From positions 1-64,000 of the IMG/VR virus record IMGVR_UViG_3300037069_001724: DNA of 64,000 bases; one strand, written 5' to 3'. A program made the position numbers and the translations under genes. Position 1 is the first letter of the stretch. Each line of letters opens with the position of its first letter. This stretch comes from a virus. The notes beneath the pieces were generated by a model. That model was given only the letters and a program-made list of their open reading frames with translations, made no database searches and was not told where the DNA came from. Below, piece by piece: positions 38,724-46,418 of the stretch.

Positions 38724-40486
38724 CAGGTCCTCACTCGATTATCGTGCGGCTCTACGTACATCTGGGACGCGTCGCCGGCTGGTGCGCCGTTGGCGAACGT
38801 GTACATGTCCTGGAGCAGAGTGCTCATGGTCTGCGCCAGCGTCTGGCCGTCCACGTTGAGCGACAGTGATATGGGCGTGGGCTTGATCACCTTCTCGGGA
38901 CCGGACAGGAAGCTCTGGTTCTGCAGTTTTGGAAGAGCAGACGCACCGCTCCACGGCATCCAATCGTGAAGATGTTCCATCCAGTTCGGCTTGAATGTCT
39001 TGTCTTCCTGAGTGCGATGCTTTCCTTCAAACCAGCCCAGCGCCGCAGAGAGAGCCTTGACGCCCGCAATAGCGGGAGGCAGTATTCTGCCGCCCAACTC
39101 TATCAGTGCGACATTGAATTCTTGCATAGTGGTGCGCGCCACCATCTTGGAGGTACCCATCGTGTCATCCAAGATGGTGTTGTATCGGTTTATATTTCCT
39201 GGATCGTTCATACCAGTGCGCAGTTGATGGTATCGCTCGATAGCCATTGGACTACCCAGCACCGCGAATGCTCCACCGCCGCGCTCTCCGAACAAATCTT
39301 TTTCATAGGACAGCCGCCGTTCTGGGGGCAGCGCCGCCGCTATCGGTCCAGCTATCTCCAGCGCCTTCGCCATGTCTGGCTTGCCATCAGTAAACCAAGT
39401 CGGCTTGCCGTTTTCATCCAGCAAGCCAAGCCCCGTGAGCATCGCATTGTGCGCTTTGTTGCCCTTCATTAACCGCTCACCCAAGCTGCGCGTCCAGGTG
39501 CCGGCCTTGCTTTGAGTGACGCCAGAAGTTGACAGCACGGTGCTGAGAAGCATTATGTCTTGGGGACTAAAGCCGCCAGCCTTCAGCATCGGAATGGCGT
39601 AACTGTAGGTCTTCTCCATAGAGCCCAGCGTTGCCGGGTTGGCGGTGGAGAGATAGGCAAACACTCGATACAGCTTCTCCATCTCAGCGGGATCGTAGGT
39701 CTGCAGCATGTGTGTCATGCCGAGAATAGATTTTACCGACTCGTCCAGCGTAGTGCCCTTCGACAGCGACTCGGTTAGGGCCGCTCGCAGCAGTCTCGGC
39801 GCCTCCTTGACGACATCAAAGTTGGGGGTGTCCCTCATGATCCGCGCAATGTCCGTGACTGCCTTGCCAACTTCAGGCAGTCCCAGACCAGTGCTCTTCA
39901 TCGTATCTTCGATGAGTTTCTGAGATTGATTGTTGTTCGACGTGTTGTCTGCTCGTCCGAGATGATAGTTCAACCAATGTACGTCGGTCTCCATGTTGGC
40001 GGCTTCAAAGAGACTAAGTCCGGCCAGAGCGGCAATCCCCAGTGTCGTGTTGCTTCCGTGTAGATGAGCGCCGCCGCCAAGTGGCACAGGAGACAGATTG
40101 ACTCCGGTCGAACGCCGACCCGGCCAGTGTCCGGCAGCGCCGCCGCCTGCTGCCGCTGCAACGCCGGACGTTGCTGCGGTCGCCGCGCCGGACGCTGCTG
40201 CGGCAGTGCGCGCGGCAGCAGCCGCTGAGGCCGCCGACTCGTTCATCACGCGAGCTGCTGCCACGCTGCTCTCGGCCGCTCTGGTCCAAGCGCCAGCCAG
40301 ACCACTAGTCTCGGTGATGGCTGCGCTTATGCCTGGAGCGACTGCGGCACCGAACCCAGCCATCTCATCGCGAGCGACCTTGACCGCATCGGTCACTTCG
40401 CGAATGGTTGCCAGAATTTTCCGAAGCGGAGCTGTCGCCTCATCGACGATACGAAAGACCGCGCCGACCTCGAAACCTGCGATCAC
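38723..40486 (-). CDS. Tape measure protein
   Basis: A protein of 587 residues, GTG start overlapping the upstream stop. Ala-rich low-complexity helices (70-120), a Gly/Ala segment, then the core STGLGLPEVGKAVTDIARIM and phage tape-measure features (GGFSPQDIMLLSTVLSTSGVTQSKAGTW). It sets tail length and may enter the host. At about 590 residues it would predict a short tail (roughly 90 nm at 1.5 angstrom per residue), if helical along its whole length. Confidence 0.85.
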   Translation of the reverse strand: MIAGFEVGAVFRIVDEATAPLRKILATIREVTDAVKVARDEMAGFGAAVAPGISAAITETSGLAGAWTRAAESSVAAARVMNESAASAAAAARTAAAASGAATAATSGVAAAAGGGAAGHWPGRRSTGVNLSPVPLGGGAHLHGSNTTLGIAALAGLSLFEAANMETDVHWLNYHLGRADNTSNNNQSQKLIEDTMKSTGLGLPEVGKAVTDIARIMRDTPNFDVVKEAPRLLRAALTESLSKGTTLDESVKSILGMTHMLQTYDPAEMEKLYRVFAYLSTANPATLGSMEKTYSYAIPMLKAGGFSPQDIMLLSTVLSTSGVTQSKAGTWTRSLGERLMKGNKAHNAMLTGLGLLDENGKPTWFTDGKPDMAKALEIAGPIAAALPPERRLSYEKDLFGERGGGAFAVLGSPMAIERYHQLRTGMNDPGNINRYNTILDDTMGTSKMVARTTMQEFNVALIELGGRILPPAIAGVKALSAALGWFEGKHRTQEDKTFKPNWMEHLHDWMPWSGASALPKLQNQSFLSGPEKVIKPTPISLSLNVDGQTLAQTMSTLLQDMYTFANGAPAGDASQMYVEPHDNRVRT

Positions 40487-40914
40487 AACTTACCTCCCAG
40501 CAGTGAGACTGCTATCTCGCCGAGAACGTCGGCGGCGTAGGGCAGCGAGTTTTTAAGGGCCGGCTCGCACACCGGCCGAGGCGGAATGCGCGAGGTACCT
40601 ATCTCCTGATAGAGCGCGATCTTGCTTGGCGAGCCGACGGTGACGGCCAACTCCGCCGGCTCGAGCTCGTGGCGGTAGCTCCCGGCCATCTCGCCGGTCC
40701 GCAGCAGCGGCGACGGCACCGGCCAACCATCGCGCTCCTTGCCTAGGATCGTGGACTCGGCGAGCGGCGCCCAGCCGGGCTGATAGGTGCCGGGATACGA
40801 GGCCGCCAGCGTCGCCGCCAGCGTGCCGATCTTGTCGAGCCCGACTTCCAGCCGGGGGCGAACCATGTCCAGAGAGGCGGTGAGCACTCGCTCGAACTCC
40901 TGAAGTGTCATCAT
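40483..40914 (-). CDS. HK97 gp10-like minor tail protein
   Basis: A protein of 143 residues. LLRTGEMAGSYRHEL..VGSPSKIALYQEIGT..IPPRPVCEPAL is the known pattern of HK97 gp10/virion-morphogenesis proteins, which take part in joining tail to head or tail completion. Its place between chaperone and tape measure is a little unusual. Confidence 0.75.
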   Translation of the reverse strand: MMTLQEFERVLTASLDMVRPRLEVGLDKIGTLAATLAASYPGTYQPGWAPLAESTILGKERDGWPVPSPLLRTGEMAGSYRHELEPAELAVTVGSPSKIALYQEIGTSRIPPRPVCEPALKNSLPYAADVLGEIAVSLLGGKL

Positions 40915-41431
40915 CGACGTTCAATCCACTTCATCGTTTTCCAGTCGAACTCGCCGCCCTCGTTCTCACCACGCGCTATGAACCACGCAAGAACAAAGTC
41001 GTCGTCCGCGTCGAAGGCCACGTCGAAGGGTAGCGATCCACCGCATGCTGCGACCCGAATTTTGAAATCGGGCCGCTGACTTAGTTTTTTGCGATGTCGG
41101 TCCCACCATCAGCCGCCTTCACGTGCAGTTGTCTCAAACCTTCGCCCGCCGCCCTGATGCCCTCGAAATCCAATAATTGCATGGCAAACTCGACATCACG
41201 CTCGCTGCTCGGCATCGCAAGATCAGTCGTGTCGATCCTGCGAACGGAGGCAGCAGTGACTGCAAGATCCATCAGTGTCTGGTTACTGGCAGACTCTCCC
41301 ATCGCTCGTGTGAGTTGGTAGTAATTGAGGGCGGTGAGTTTTTGCACCTTGATGACCCGGCCGCGCGCGTCCGTGATCAGTACGGTGGTCAGAGCGGCGG
41401 TGACGGTGGCGGCAACTGTGGTATCAGTCAT
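40911..41431 (-). CDS. Tail assembly chaperone, minus-1 frameshift fusion (gpGT-like)
   Basis: Predicted 173-residue product: 115 residues of the short chaperone, a minus-1 slip on A-AAA-AAC (41084-41090), then 58 residues in the minus-1 frame ending at the TGA at 40911-40913. The extension continues KLSQRPDFKIRVAACGG and has Trp/Phe/Asp-rich FDADDDFVLAWFIARG, a style common to gpT-like extensions. The frame is open right through the stop of the short form. It lies just before the tape measure, as in lambda and P2-type frameshifted chaperones. The extension has no credible start codon of its own. Confidence 0.8.
41054..41072 (-). other. Hairpin behind the slippery site
   Basis: CCCGA/TCGGG with a 9-nt loop (an additional G-U pair possible), 11 nt after the slippery heptamer on the minus strand. 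Right position for a stimulator of frameshifting, though the stem is short. Confidence 0.4.
41081..41431 (-). CDS. Tail assembly chaperone, short form (gpG-like)
   Basis: A protein of 116 residues, ATG at 41431 with AGGACA upstream. A helical protein with ARGRVIKVQKLTALNYYQLTRAM near 22-44 and DFEGIRAAGEGLRQL near 88-102, similar in style to myophage and Mu-like tail chaperones. It stops at TAA right after the slippery sequence GCA-AAA-AAC, and most ribosomes would end here. Confidence 0.75.
   Translation of the reverse strand: MTDTTVAATVTAALTTVLITDARGRVIKVQKLTALNYYQLTRAMGESASNQTLMDLAVTAASVRRIDTTDLAMPSSERDVEFAMQLLDFEGIRAAGEGLRQLHVKAADGGTDIAKN
41084..41090 (-). promoter_or_regulatory. Programmed minus-1 frameshift slippery site
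   Basis: AAAAAAC read as A-AAA-AAC relative to the zero frame (GCA AAA AAC TAA). This fits X-XXY-YYZ exactly and is among the most efficient heptamers in bacteria. The minus-1 frame is open for 58 codons after it. Confidence 0.85.
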
Positions 41432-41465
41432 GTGTCTTGTCCTACTGTTGATGGCGCGCGGAAGT

Positions 41466-42290
41466 TCATACTCCCGGCTCTTCTTCGGTCTTGGTGGCCT
41501 CCGGCTGCGGAGTCGGTGTGGCGGCCTTCTGCTGCGACTCGAAGGTCTGCGCTCTGTTGTAGAGCTGCTGCCAGTGTTGCTCCTGCGCCGGCTCGGCGCT
41601 GCCCGGCGAGAAGAACGACTCTCCGTTGATCTTGGCGTGTCGATGAAATCGTCCGCTGGAGGCCTCCCCCTCCGCCATGCCACCGGACGAGTTGTCCGTG
41701 GCATAGTTGGAGATGTTCGACTGCCCCTTGCCGCCGGTGCCGAGTGCGGAGCCGAGGTTCTGCTCGAACATGTGACGCTTGCTGTCCGGGAAGCTGCTCG
41801 CCCAGCCGGCATAGTAGCCTCCCTCGTCCACGCCGGAGCTGCGGTGGCGTCGCACCTGCGCCTCCAGCGTCGTGCCGCGCACCGTGGCGCGGTTCATCAT
41901 GGTCTCGATGACTGCCAGATTGGCGCGCGGATCCTGGTTCTCTCCGAGCGAGATGTGAGCCATCTTCTCCTTGAGCCAAGGTTTCTGCGCCAGCTCGCTG
42001 CGGAACCGCTCGCGATCGAACGGATTGCCCTTGGAGCTGGTCGGAATGTCGCCGGTGATGTGATCCGACGTGTAGCGGTCGCCGCCGTGGTCGTCGTGAC
42101 TGTGATGCGAGTGACTGTGAGGTCCCTCGCCGTGTCCGCCGCGACCCATCTCGGAATAATTTTCGCGGTCGTTGGCCATAGCGTAGATATTGGCGTACAG
42201 GTCGGGCGAAAACTTGTCTGGCTGAGTCCCCTCCGCGAAGGTTACAACACCAACTTGTCTTCCATCAATCGTTACGACCCCGACCTGCAC
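41466..42290 (-). CDS. Virion-cluster protein, possible wall-degrading enzyme
   Basis: A protein of 274 residues with GTG start. A His/Asp/Gly-rich linker (GGHGEGPHSHSHHSHDDHGG near 51-70) separates an N-terminal segment from LKEKMAHISLGENQDPRANLAVIETMMNRATVRGTTLE (about 105-142). The latter resembles the start of small lysozyme/SleB-like hydrolase domains (GE..N..A..E..MNRA). Acidic Pro/Thr tail. It sits between tail tube and chaperone. Enzyme assignment is weak. Confidence 0.5.
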   Translation of the reverse strand: MQVGVVTIDGRQVGVVTFAEGTQPDKFSPDLYANIYAMANDRENYSEMGRGGHGEGPHSHSHHSHDDHGGDRYTSDHITGDIPTSSKGNPFDRERFRSELAQKPWLKEKMAHISLGENQDPRANLAVIETMMNRATVRGTTLEAQVRRHRSSGVDEGGYYAGWASSFPDSKRHMFEQNLGSALGTGGKGQSNISNYATDNSSGGMAEGEASSGRFHRHAKINGESFFSPGSAEPAQEQHWQQLYNRAQTFESQQKAATPTPQPEATKTEEEPGV

Positions 42291-42317
42291 GCTATCCTCT
42301 CTATGTCTTCCAACTGT

Positions 42318-42755
42318 TTAGGAGATCTGCACCTTGTCCGAGGCCATTCCATCGAGTTTCAGGGTCACCACTTTCTCGCGACTGATGTCGCCGTGGTCTG
42401 TCAGAAAGACCACGAAGTTGGTGTACTGATACCGACGGACACTGCCGTCCGGGTTGATGATGGACTCGTTCAGGAAGCCTGGCGATAGCACGTTGCCCGC
42501 GTTGAACTGCTGACTGAGTGTCACCATGAGGTCCTCCAGCGTCGACCCGATGCGAGTGACGGTGAAGTCGATCTTGAAGCCGTCCGGCACGTAGCCGAAG
42601 CGAGGCACCTGATTGTACGGCCTAGAGGAAATGTCGTGTTTCTGGGCCGTGATGCGAACATTCTGAACGTCGCCGATGTTGATCAGCTGCCCCGAGGAAC
42701 CCTCGAAGTAGCTGATCGAATAATCGACACCGACGTTCATACCATTGATGGGCAT
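42318..42755 (-). CDS. Tail tube protein
   Basis: A beta-rich protein of 145 residues, directly downstream of the sheath gene, where contractile-tail phages encode the tube. DFTVTRIGSTLEDLM and VVFLTDHGDISREKVVTLKLDGMA resemble tube proteins that stack as hexameric rings. ATG with AAGGAGAT upstream. Confidence 0.75.
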   Translation of the reverse strand: MPINGMNVGVDYSISYFEGSSGQLINIGDVQNVRITAQKHDISSRPYNQVPRFGYVPDGFKIDFTVTRIGSTLEDLMVTLSQQFNAGNVLSPGFLNESIINPDGSVRRYQYTNFVVFLTDHGDISREKVVTLKLDGMASDKVQIS

Positions 42756-42784
42756 TTCTGTATCTCCTTATGAGTCGATGCGAA

Positions 42785-45073
42785 CTAGATGACCGAGGTG
42801 TTCGCCAAACCGGCGAACTGCGTCGGGCTGGGCGGCGTGTTCTGCACGCTGACTGTCACGTTGCCTCCGCCCTGGAACTTGATCACGAAGTAGCGGATCA
42901 CGTTCAGGTAGCGAACCTGCCAATACAGGAACAGATAACCGCGAGCCTGCAAGTCTGACGGATTGTTGGTGAGGTCACAGACCACCGACCAAGGCTTGTC
43001 GATCATGCCCTGTCCGTTGATACCGAGACCGACCTGCGGCGACGCGAGCTGACCCGATAAACCGTCGAACAGGGACTTCGCATTGGCGCGAGTCTGGTCG
43101 TTCGGCTGGATCGACTGAAGCTGACCGATAAAGCTTCCCGCCGCCTTGCTCTGCGCAGCGCGGATGAGGAAGTTGGTCAAGCGCGTGTACTCGAGCCCCT
43201 GCGCCGCCGTGTTGCTGGACGCGTTGCGACCAGTGGCGAAGCTGAAGTAGTATCCCCCCGGCGAGCTCGGGGGTGACAGGATGGTGTCGATGCCGCCCGT
43301 GTTGATGAGCGATAGCTCCGTGTCCGAGTAGGTCTGGCCCTGCTGCGATCGCTGCGTGGCCGACACACCCTGAAGCGGCTTGTTCAGCGGAGACTGCTGC
43401 GGCGAGAGGTTGCCGCAGATGCCGATGCCGAACGCCGACGGGTTGATCAGGCGCGACACTCCGTTGAAGGAGTCGTAGAACGTCGGCCAGTCGCCGAGGA
43501 TGAACCAGAACCAAGGCGTGTCGATGCCCGCATTGATGCGGGTCTGGAGCGCGTTGGCGATAGTGTCGCCGGACGGCGACGCGAACACTGGCGTCATGTT
43601 CTCGCCGATGGCGAACGAGGAGATAGCGGCGTAGTCCGCGATGGTGGAGAGGTCGCAGAGGGTGAAGCAGTCCACGTTGCTGTTGCGCAGTGCGTACATG
43701 CCCTTGCGCGGCACGACGTCCTGGCCCATCAGCACCGCGTCGGTCACGCCGCTGGCGCCGTCCGTGCCACCCGACAGAGTGACTGGAGTGGACAGCAGCG
43801 GAATGGCGACACCGGCGCCCGCCGTGGCGATGACGACCTGCGAGGGACCACGCGATTGGTTGCCGGCGTTGATAACGGTGGCGAGATTGACCCAGAACGT
43901 GTTTCCGGTGCCGACACCTCCGGTGAAAGTGCCGCCGGAGATGGCGATGACAGTGGACGACTTGGCCAGAGTGAGCGCGTTGCCAGCAGCGCCGACAACC
44001 TGATTGAAGTTGGCGGTGAGCGTGACCACCTGACCGGACACCGACTGATTGACCTTGATCAGGTTGGGGTCGGTGGAGTTGGTCAGCAACGTGATCAGAT
44101 TGGCCAACGTCGCGGCCAGCGAACCACCGATATTGACTTGGTTGCCAGTGGCGCCGCTCGTGACGAACGTGATGGCAGTGCCAGCGATAGTTAGCGTATC
44201 GCTGTTGGCCGGGTTGGCCGAGAACGTGGCGGTGGCAGTCGCGGGAGTGGCCGCCGGAACGTTGTTGTACTGCTCTGGCGTCAGTCCAGGGAACGCCACG
44301 ACCGCCATGTAGGAATTCGCGGCGGTGCCGTTCTGAATGCTGAACGTGATCTTGTTGCCCAGAACGCCGGAGTACTTGCCAGTGATCTGTACGCCGAAGG
44401 CCCCTGACGCGGCGCCGCCAGTCAGAGTCGCACCGGACAGAGTGATAGCGGTGGAGGTCTTCGCGATGGTCAGCGAGTTGCCGCCGACGCCGGGCGTGAC
44501 AGCGGTGAGGTTCAGGACGAACCCGACCAGACTATACGCGAACTTGACGAGCTGTGTATCGGCACTGTTCTGCAACATGTTGATCAAGTTGACCAGCGTT
44601 GCCGGCAGATTGTTGCCGATATTGACCTGCGTGCCGGTGGCGCCGCTGGCCACGAAGCTGACTACGGTGCCGTTCAGCGTCAGGGAGTCGGCCACCGCCG
44701 GATTGGCCGAGAACGTGGCCGTGCCTGTCGCGCTCGCCGCGCCGCCCTGGATCTGGGCGGAGGCAGCGGTGTCGGTGCCGTCCGAGACGCGAACGCACAG
44801 AAACCCGATGCTGCCACCGACCTGCGTGGCCGCCGCGACATACGATGCGATGTCACCGGATCGGATCTGCGGCGTGCCGATGGAGATGGCGCAGTCGGAT
44901 GACTTACTAACCGGGATCAGGGCGTTCAGCGGACCCCACGACCCGACGCCGACGAGTCCCTCGATATTGGTGGGAGTGCCAGCGAGAAAAGGAGTGGGGA
45001 GAATGATGTCGCCGTAGACTCCCGGAACTGTCAGTGACGCCAGATTTTGCTGGCCGTCGAGGAAAGTTGGCAT
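42785..45073 (-). CDS. Tail sheath protein with two inserted beta-domains
   Basis: A protein of 762 residues, longer than typical sheaths (about 400-500). The N-terminal core is typical (VPGVYGDIILPTPFLAGTPTNIEGLVGVGSWGP). Residues 117-222 and 280-388 are two copies of a beta-domain (ATFSANPA..D, SGATG.QVNIG, TL.NLI..L.NS.D). The C-terminal sheath domain (FYDSFNGVSRLINPSAFGIGI, SPPGGYYFSFATGRNASSN, tail VSVQNTPPSPTQFA) follows. The extra length equals the inserts. The sheath contracts to drive the tube. Confidence 0.85.
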   Translation of the reverse strand: MPTFLDGQQNLASLTVPGVYGDIILPTPFLAGTPTNIEGLVGVGSWGPLNALIPVSKSSDCAISIGTPQIRSGDIASYVAAATQVGGSIGFLCVRVSDGTDTAASAQIQGGAASATGTATFSANPAVADSLTLNGTVVSFVASGATGTQVNIGNNLPATLVNLINMLQNSADTQLVKFAYSLVGFVLNLTAVTPGVGGNSLTIAKTSTAITLSGATLTGGAASGAFGVQITGKYSGVLGNKITFSIQNGTAANSYMAVVAFPGLTPEQYNNVPAATPATATATFSANPANSDTLTIAGTAITFVTSGATGNQVNIGGSLAATLANLITLLTNSTDPNLIKVNQSVSGQVVTLTANFNQVVGAAGNALTLAKSSTVIAISGGTFTGGVGTGNTFWVNLATVINAGNQSRGPSQVVIATAGAGVAIPLLSTPVTLSGGTDGASGVTDAVLMGQDVVPRKGMYALRNSNVDCFTLCDLSTIADYAAISSFAIGENMTPVFASPSGDTIANALQTRINAGIDTPWFWFILGDWPTFYDSFNGVSRLINPSAFGIGICGNLSPQQSPLNKPLQGVSATQRSQQGQTYSDTELSLINTGGIDTILSPPSSPGGYYFSFATGRNASSNTAAQGLEYTRLTNFLIRAAQSKAAGSFIGQLQSIQPNDQTRANAKSLFDGLSGQLASPQVGLGINGQGMIDKPWSVVCDLTNNPSDLQARGYLFLYWQVRYLNVIRYFVIKFQGGGNVTVSVQNTPPSPTQFAGLANTSVI

Positions 45074-45101
45074 TGTTCAGGTTCCTTGTGTAAGTGGAGA
45101 C

Positions 45102-45248
45102 TTACTGCGGAGCGGCGACACGAACGAAGTGATGGTCGCGATCCTTGGTCAGCGCGTCGACCTGATCCTTATCAGTGACGAGCTGCCCCTTGGTGAAGTC
45201 ACCGAGGGTCGGATGGGTGAAAGGATGGACACAGACTAGGTGAAACAT
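45102..45248 (-). CDS. Hypothetical protein, 48 aa
   Basis: Starts MFHLVCVHPF at 45248 with GAGGAGACC ahead. A small, possibly beta-rich protein with FGDFTKG-style turn (LGDFTKGQLV near 15-24), as in FluMu-type small phage proteins. Lies in the gap between neck gene and sheath gene. Confidence 0.55.
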   Translation of the reverse strand: MFHLVCVHPFTHPTLGDFTKGQLVTDKDQVDALTKDRDHHFVRVAAPQ

Positions 45249-45259
45249 GGCGGTCTCCT

Positions 45260-46138
45260 CTAAGTTATTGCTGGAACTGTGTTGCTGTTGATGAAATTCG
45301 CGATCGAGACGTTGGCCGAGGTGATCACGTAGCCCGGGAACTCCCAGACGGTGGCGTACTCCACGTCGTATATCAGGTCGCGTCGGTATATGGTGGCGAC
45401 CTGCTTCTCGTCCGACACGTTCGTTCGGTTGTAGCACACGATGGCCTGACTGGTGTCCGGCATCGAGACGCGGATCTGCTGCTTCAGCACGTTGTCGATG
45501 GTCTTGGCGACCAGCGTCCGCAGCGCCTGCGTCGGCGCCCAGACCGAGATCATGATGGACTGCTTCTCGCGATGCGTGACCTTGCCCAGAGTACCGACTG
45601 CGCCCTGCCGCACTGTCAGCGCGAACCCGAACGGTATCGTCAGCGTCGTGGCGGTGCTGCTCGCGCCGGGATACTGAGCCTGAGCATCTGTCGCGAGCGC
45701 CGCTAGAATGGCGGCGGTGTTGGCGCCGCTGCGCGAGTACACGTTCTCGCGGTCGGCGATGATAGTTAGGTACTCCCCAGATGTCGGCTGTCCGGTCACC
45801 GTGATCACGTCGCCGGCTATCGCGAATGCCATGCCGTAGGACGGAGGCACGATGACGAACGTGTCGTCCTGTATCTGGTGCTGACTCGGCGTGGACCCGA
45901 GCATCGGGAATATCGAGACGTTCACGACCGAGCCGCCGGGACGCGTGACTGGCACCGACGGCACTGTGGCGGACATCATCTGCCCCGCCATGTCGAGGTC
46001 TAGCTCGGCCGCGACCGGCCATCCCTCGTACAGTCGAATGTCGCACGCTGCGATGGACGGCTGCGACGTGCCGCTGGGATAGACGGCGCTGGTGGCGGAC
46101 GCCAGCAGAAACGCCGTGACGTCACTGATGTCAGCCAC
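45260..46138 (-). CDS. Putative neck/tail-completion protein, 292 aa
   Basis: Helical start (ISDVTAFLLASATSAVYP), then beta-rich middle. Located between the structural cluster of the neck/fibre and the sheath, as for tail-completion or terminator proteins. I know this arrangement but cannot assign the family by sequence. Confidence 0.55.
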   Translation of the reverse strand: MADISDVTAFLLASATSAVYPSGTSQPSIAACDIRLYEGWPVAAELDLDMAGQMMSATVPSVPVTRPGGSVVNVSIFPMLGSTPSQHQIQDDTFVIVPPSYGMAFAIAGDVITVTGQPTSGEYLTIIADRENVYSRSGANTAAILAALATDAQAQYPGASSTATTLTIPFGFALTVRQGAVGTLGKVTHREKQSIMISVWAPTQALRTLVAKTIDNVLKQQIRVSMPDTSQAIVCYNRTNVSDEKQVATIYRRDLIYDVEYATVWEFPGYVITSANVSIANFINSNTVPAIT

Positions 46139-46411
46139 CTAGATCACCGCGCAGGTCAGCGTTACGGTCTCGACCAGAATGTCTCCTGCGGCGGTCATCA
46201 CTGTGTTGGTGAGAACGTATATATTGTTCGGTGTTCCGGTGGAAAGCCACACCTCCGTCATGTTTGTCGTGTGTCCGGTGTTCGACATGGTGAGGGATGG
46301 ATCAGAGCTGGACCACGTGGACGACACAATCGTGTCGCTGCCGAGCCTGGGACCCCAGAGTATCTGGTAGTTCTTCAGCTCGGTGGGTCCAAGTGGAGGC
46401 CATGTCAGCAT
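46139..46411 (-). CDS. Small structural protein, Ig-like beta pattern, 90 aa
   Basis: A Ser/Thr-rich protein with alternating strands (TEVWLSTGTPNNIYVLTNTVMTAAG near 51-75). Begins MLTWPPLGPTE, the same style as phage domains placed at fibre ends. Probable virion accessory protein. Confidence 0.5.
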   Translation of the reverse strand: MLTWPPLGPTELKNYQILWGPRLGSDTIVSSTWSSSDPSLTMSNTGHTTNMTEVWLSTGTPNNIYVLTNTVMTAAGDILVETVTLTCAVI

Positions 46412-46418
46412 CTCGTCC

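Noticed and set aside
45102-46046. Minus-strand 314-codon frame across the neck protein gene
   Set aside because: Only its last 48 codons (45102-45248) look like a protein with a proper ribosome site; the rest is an alternative frame of the 292-aa gene.
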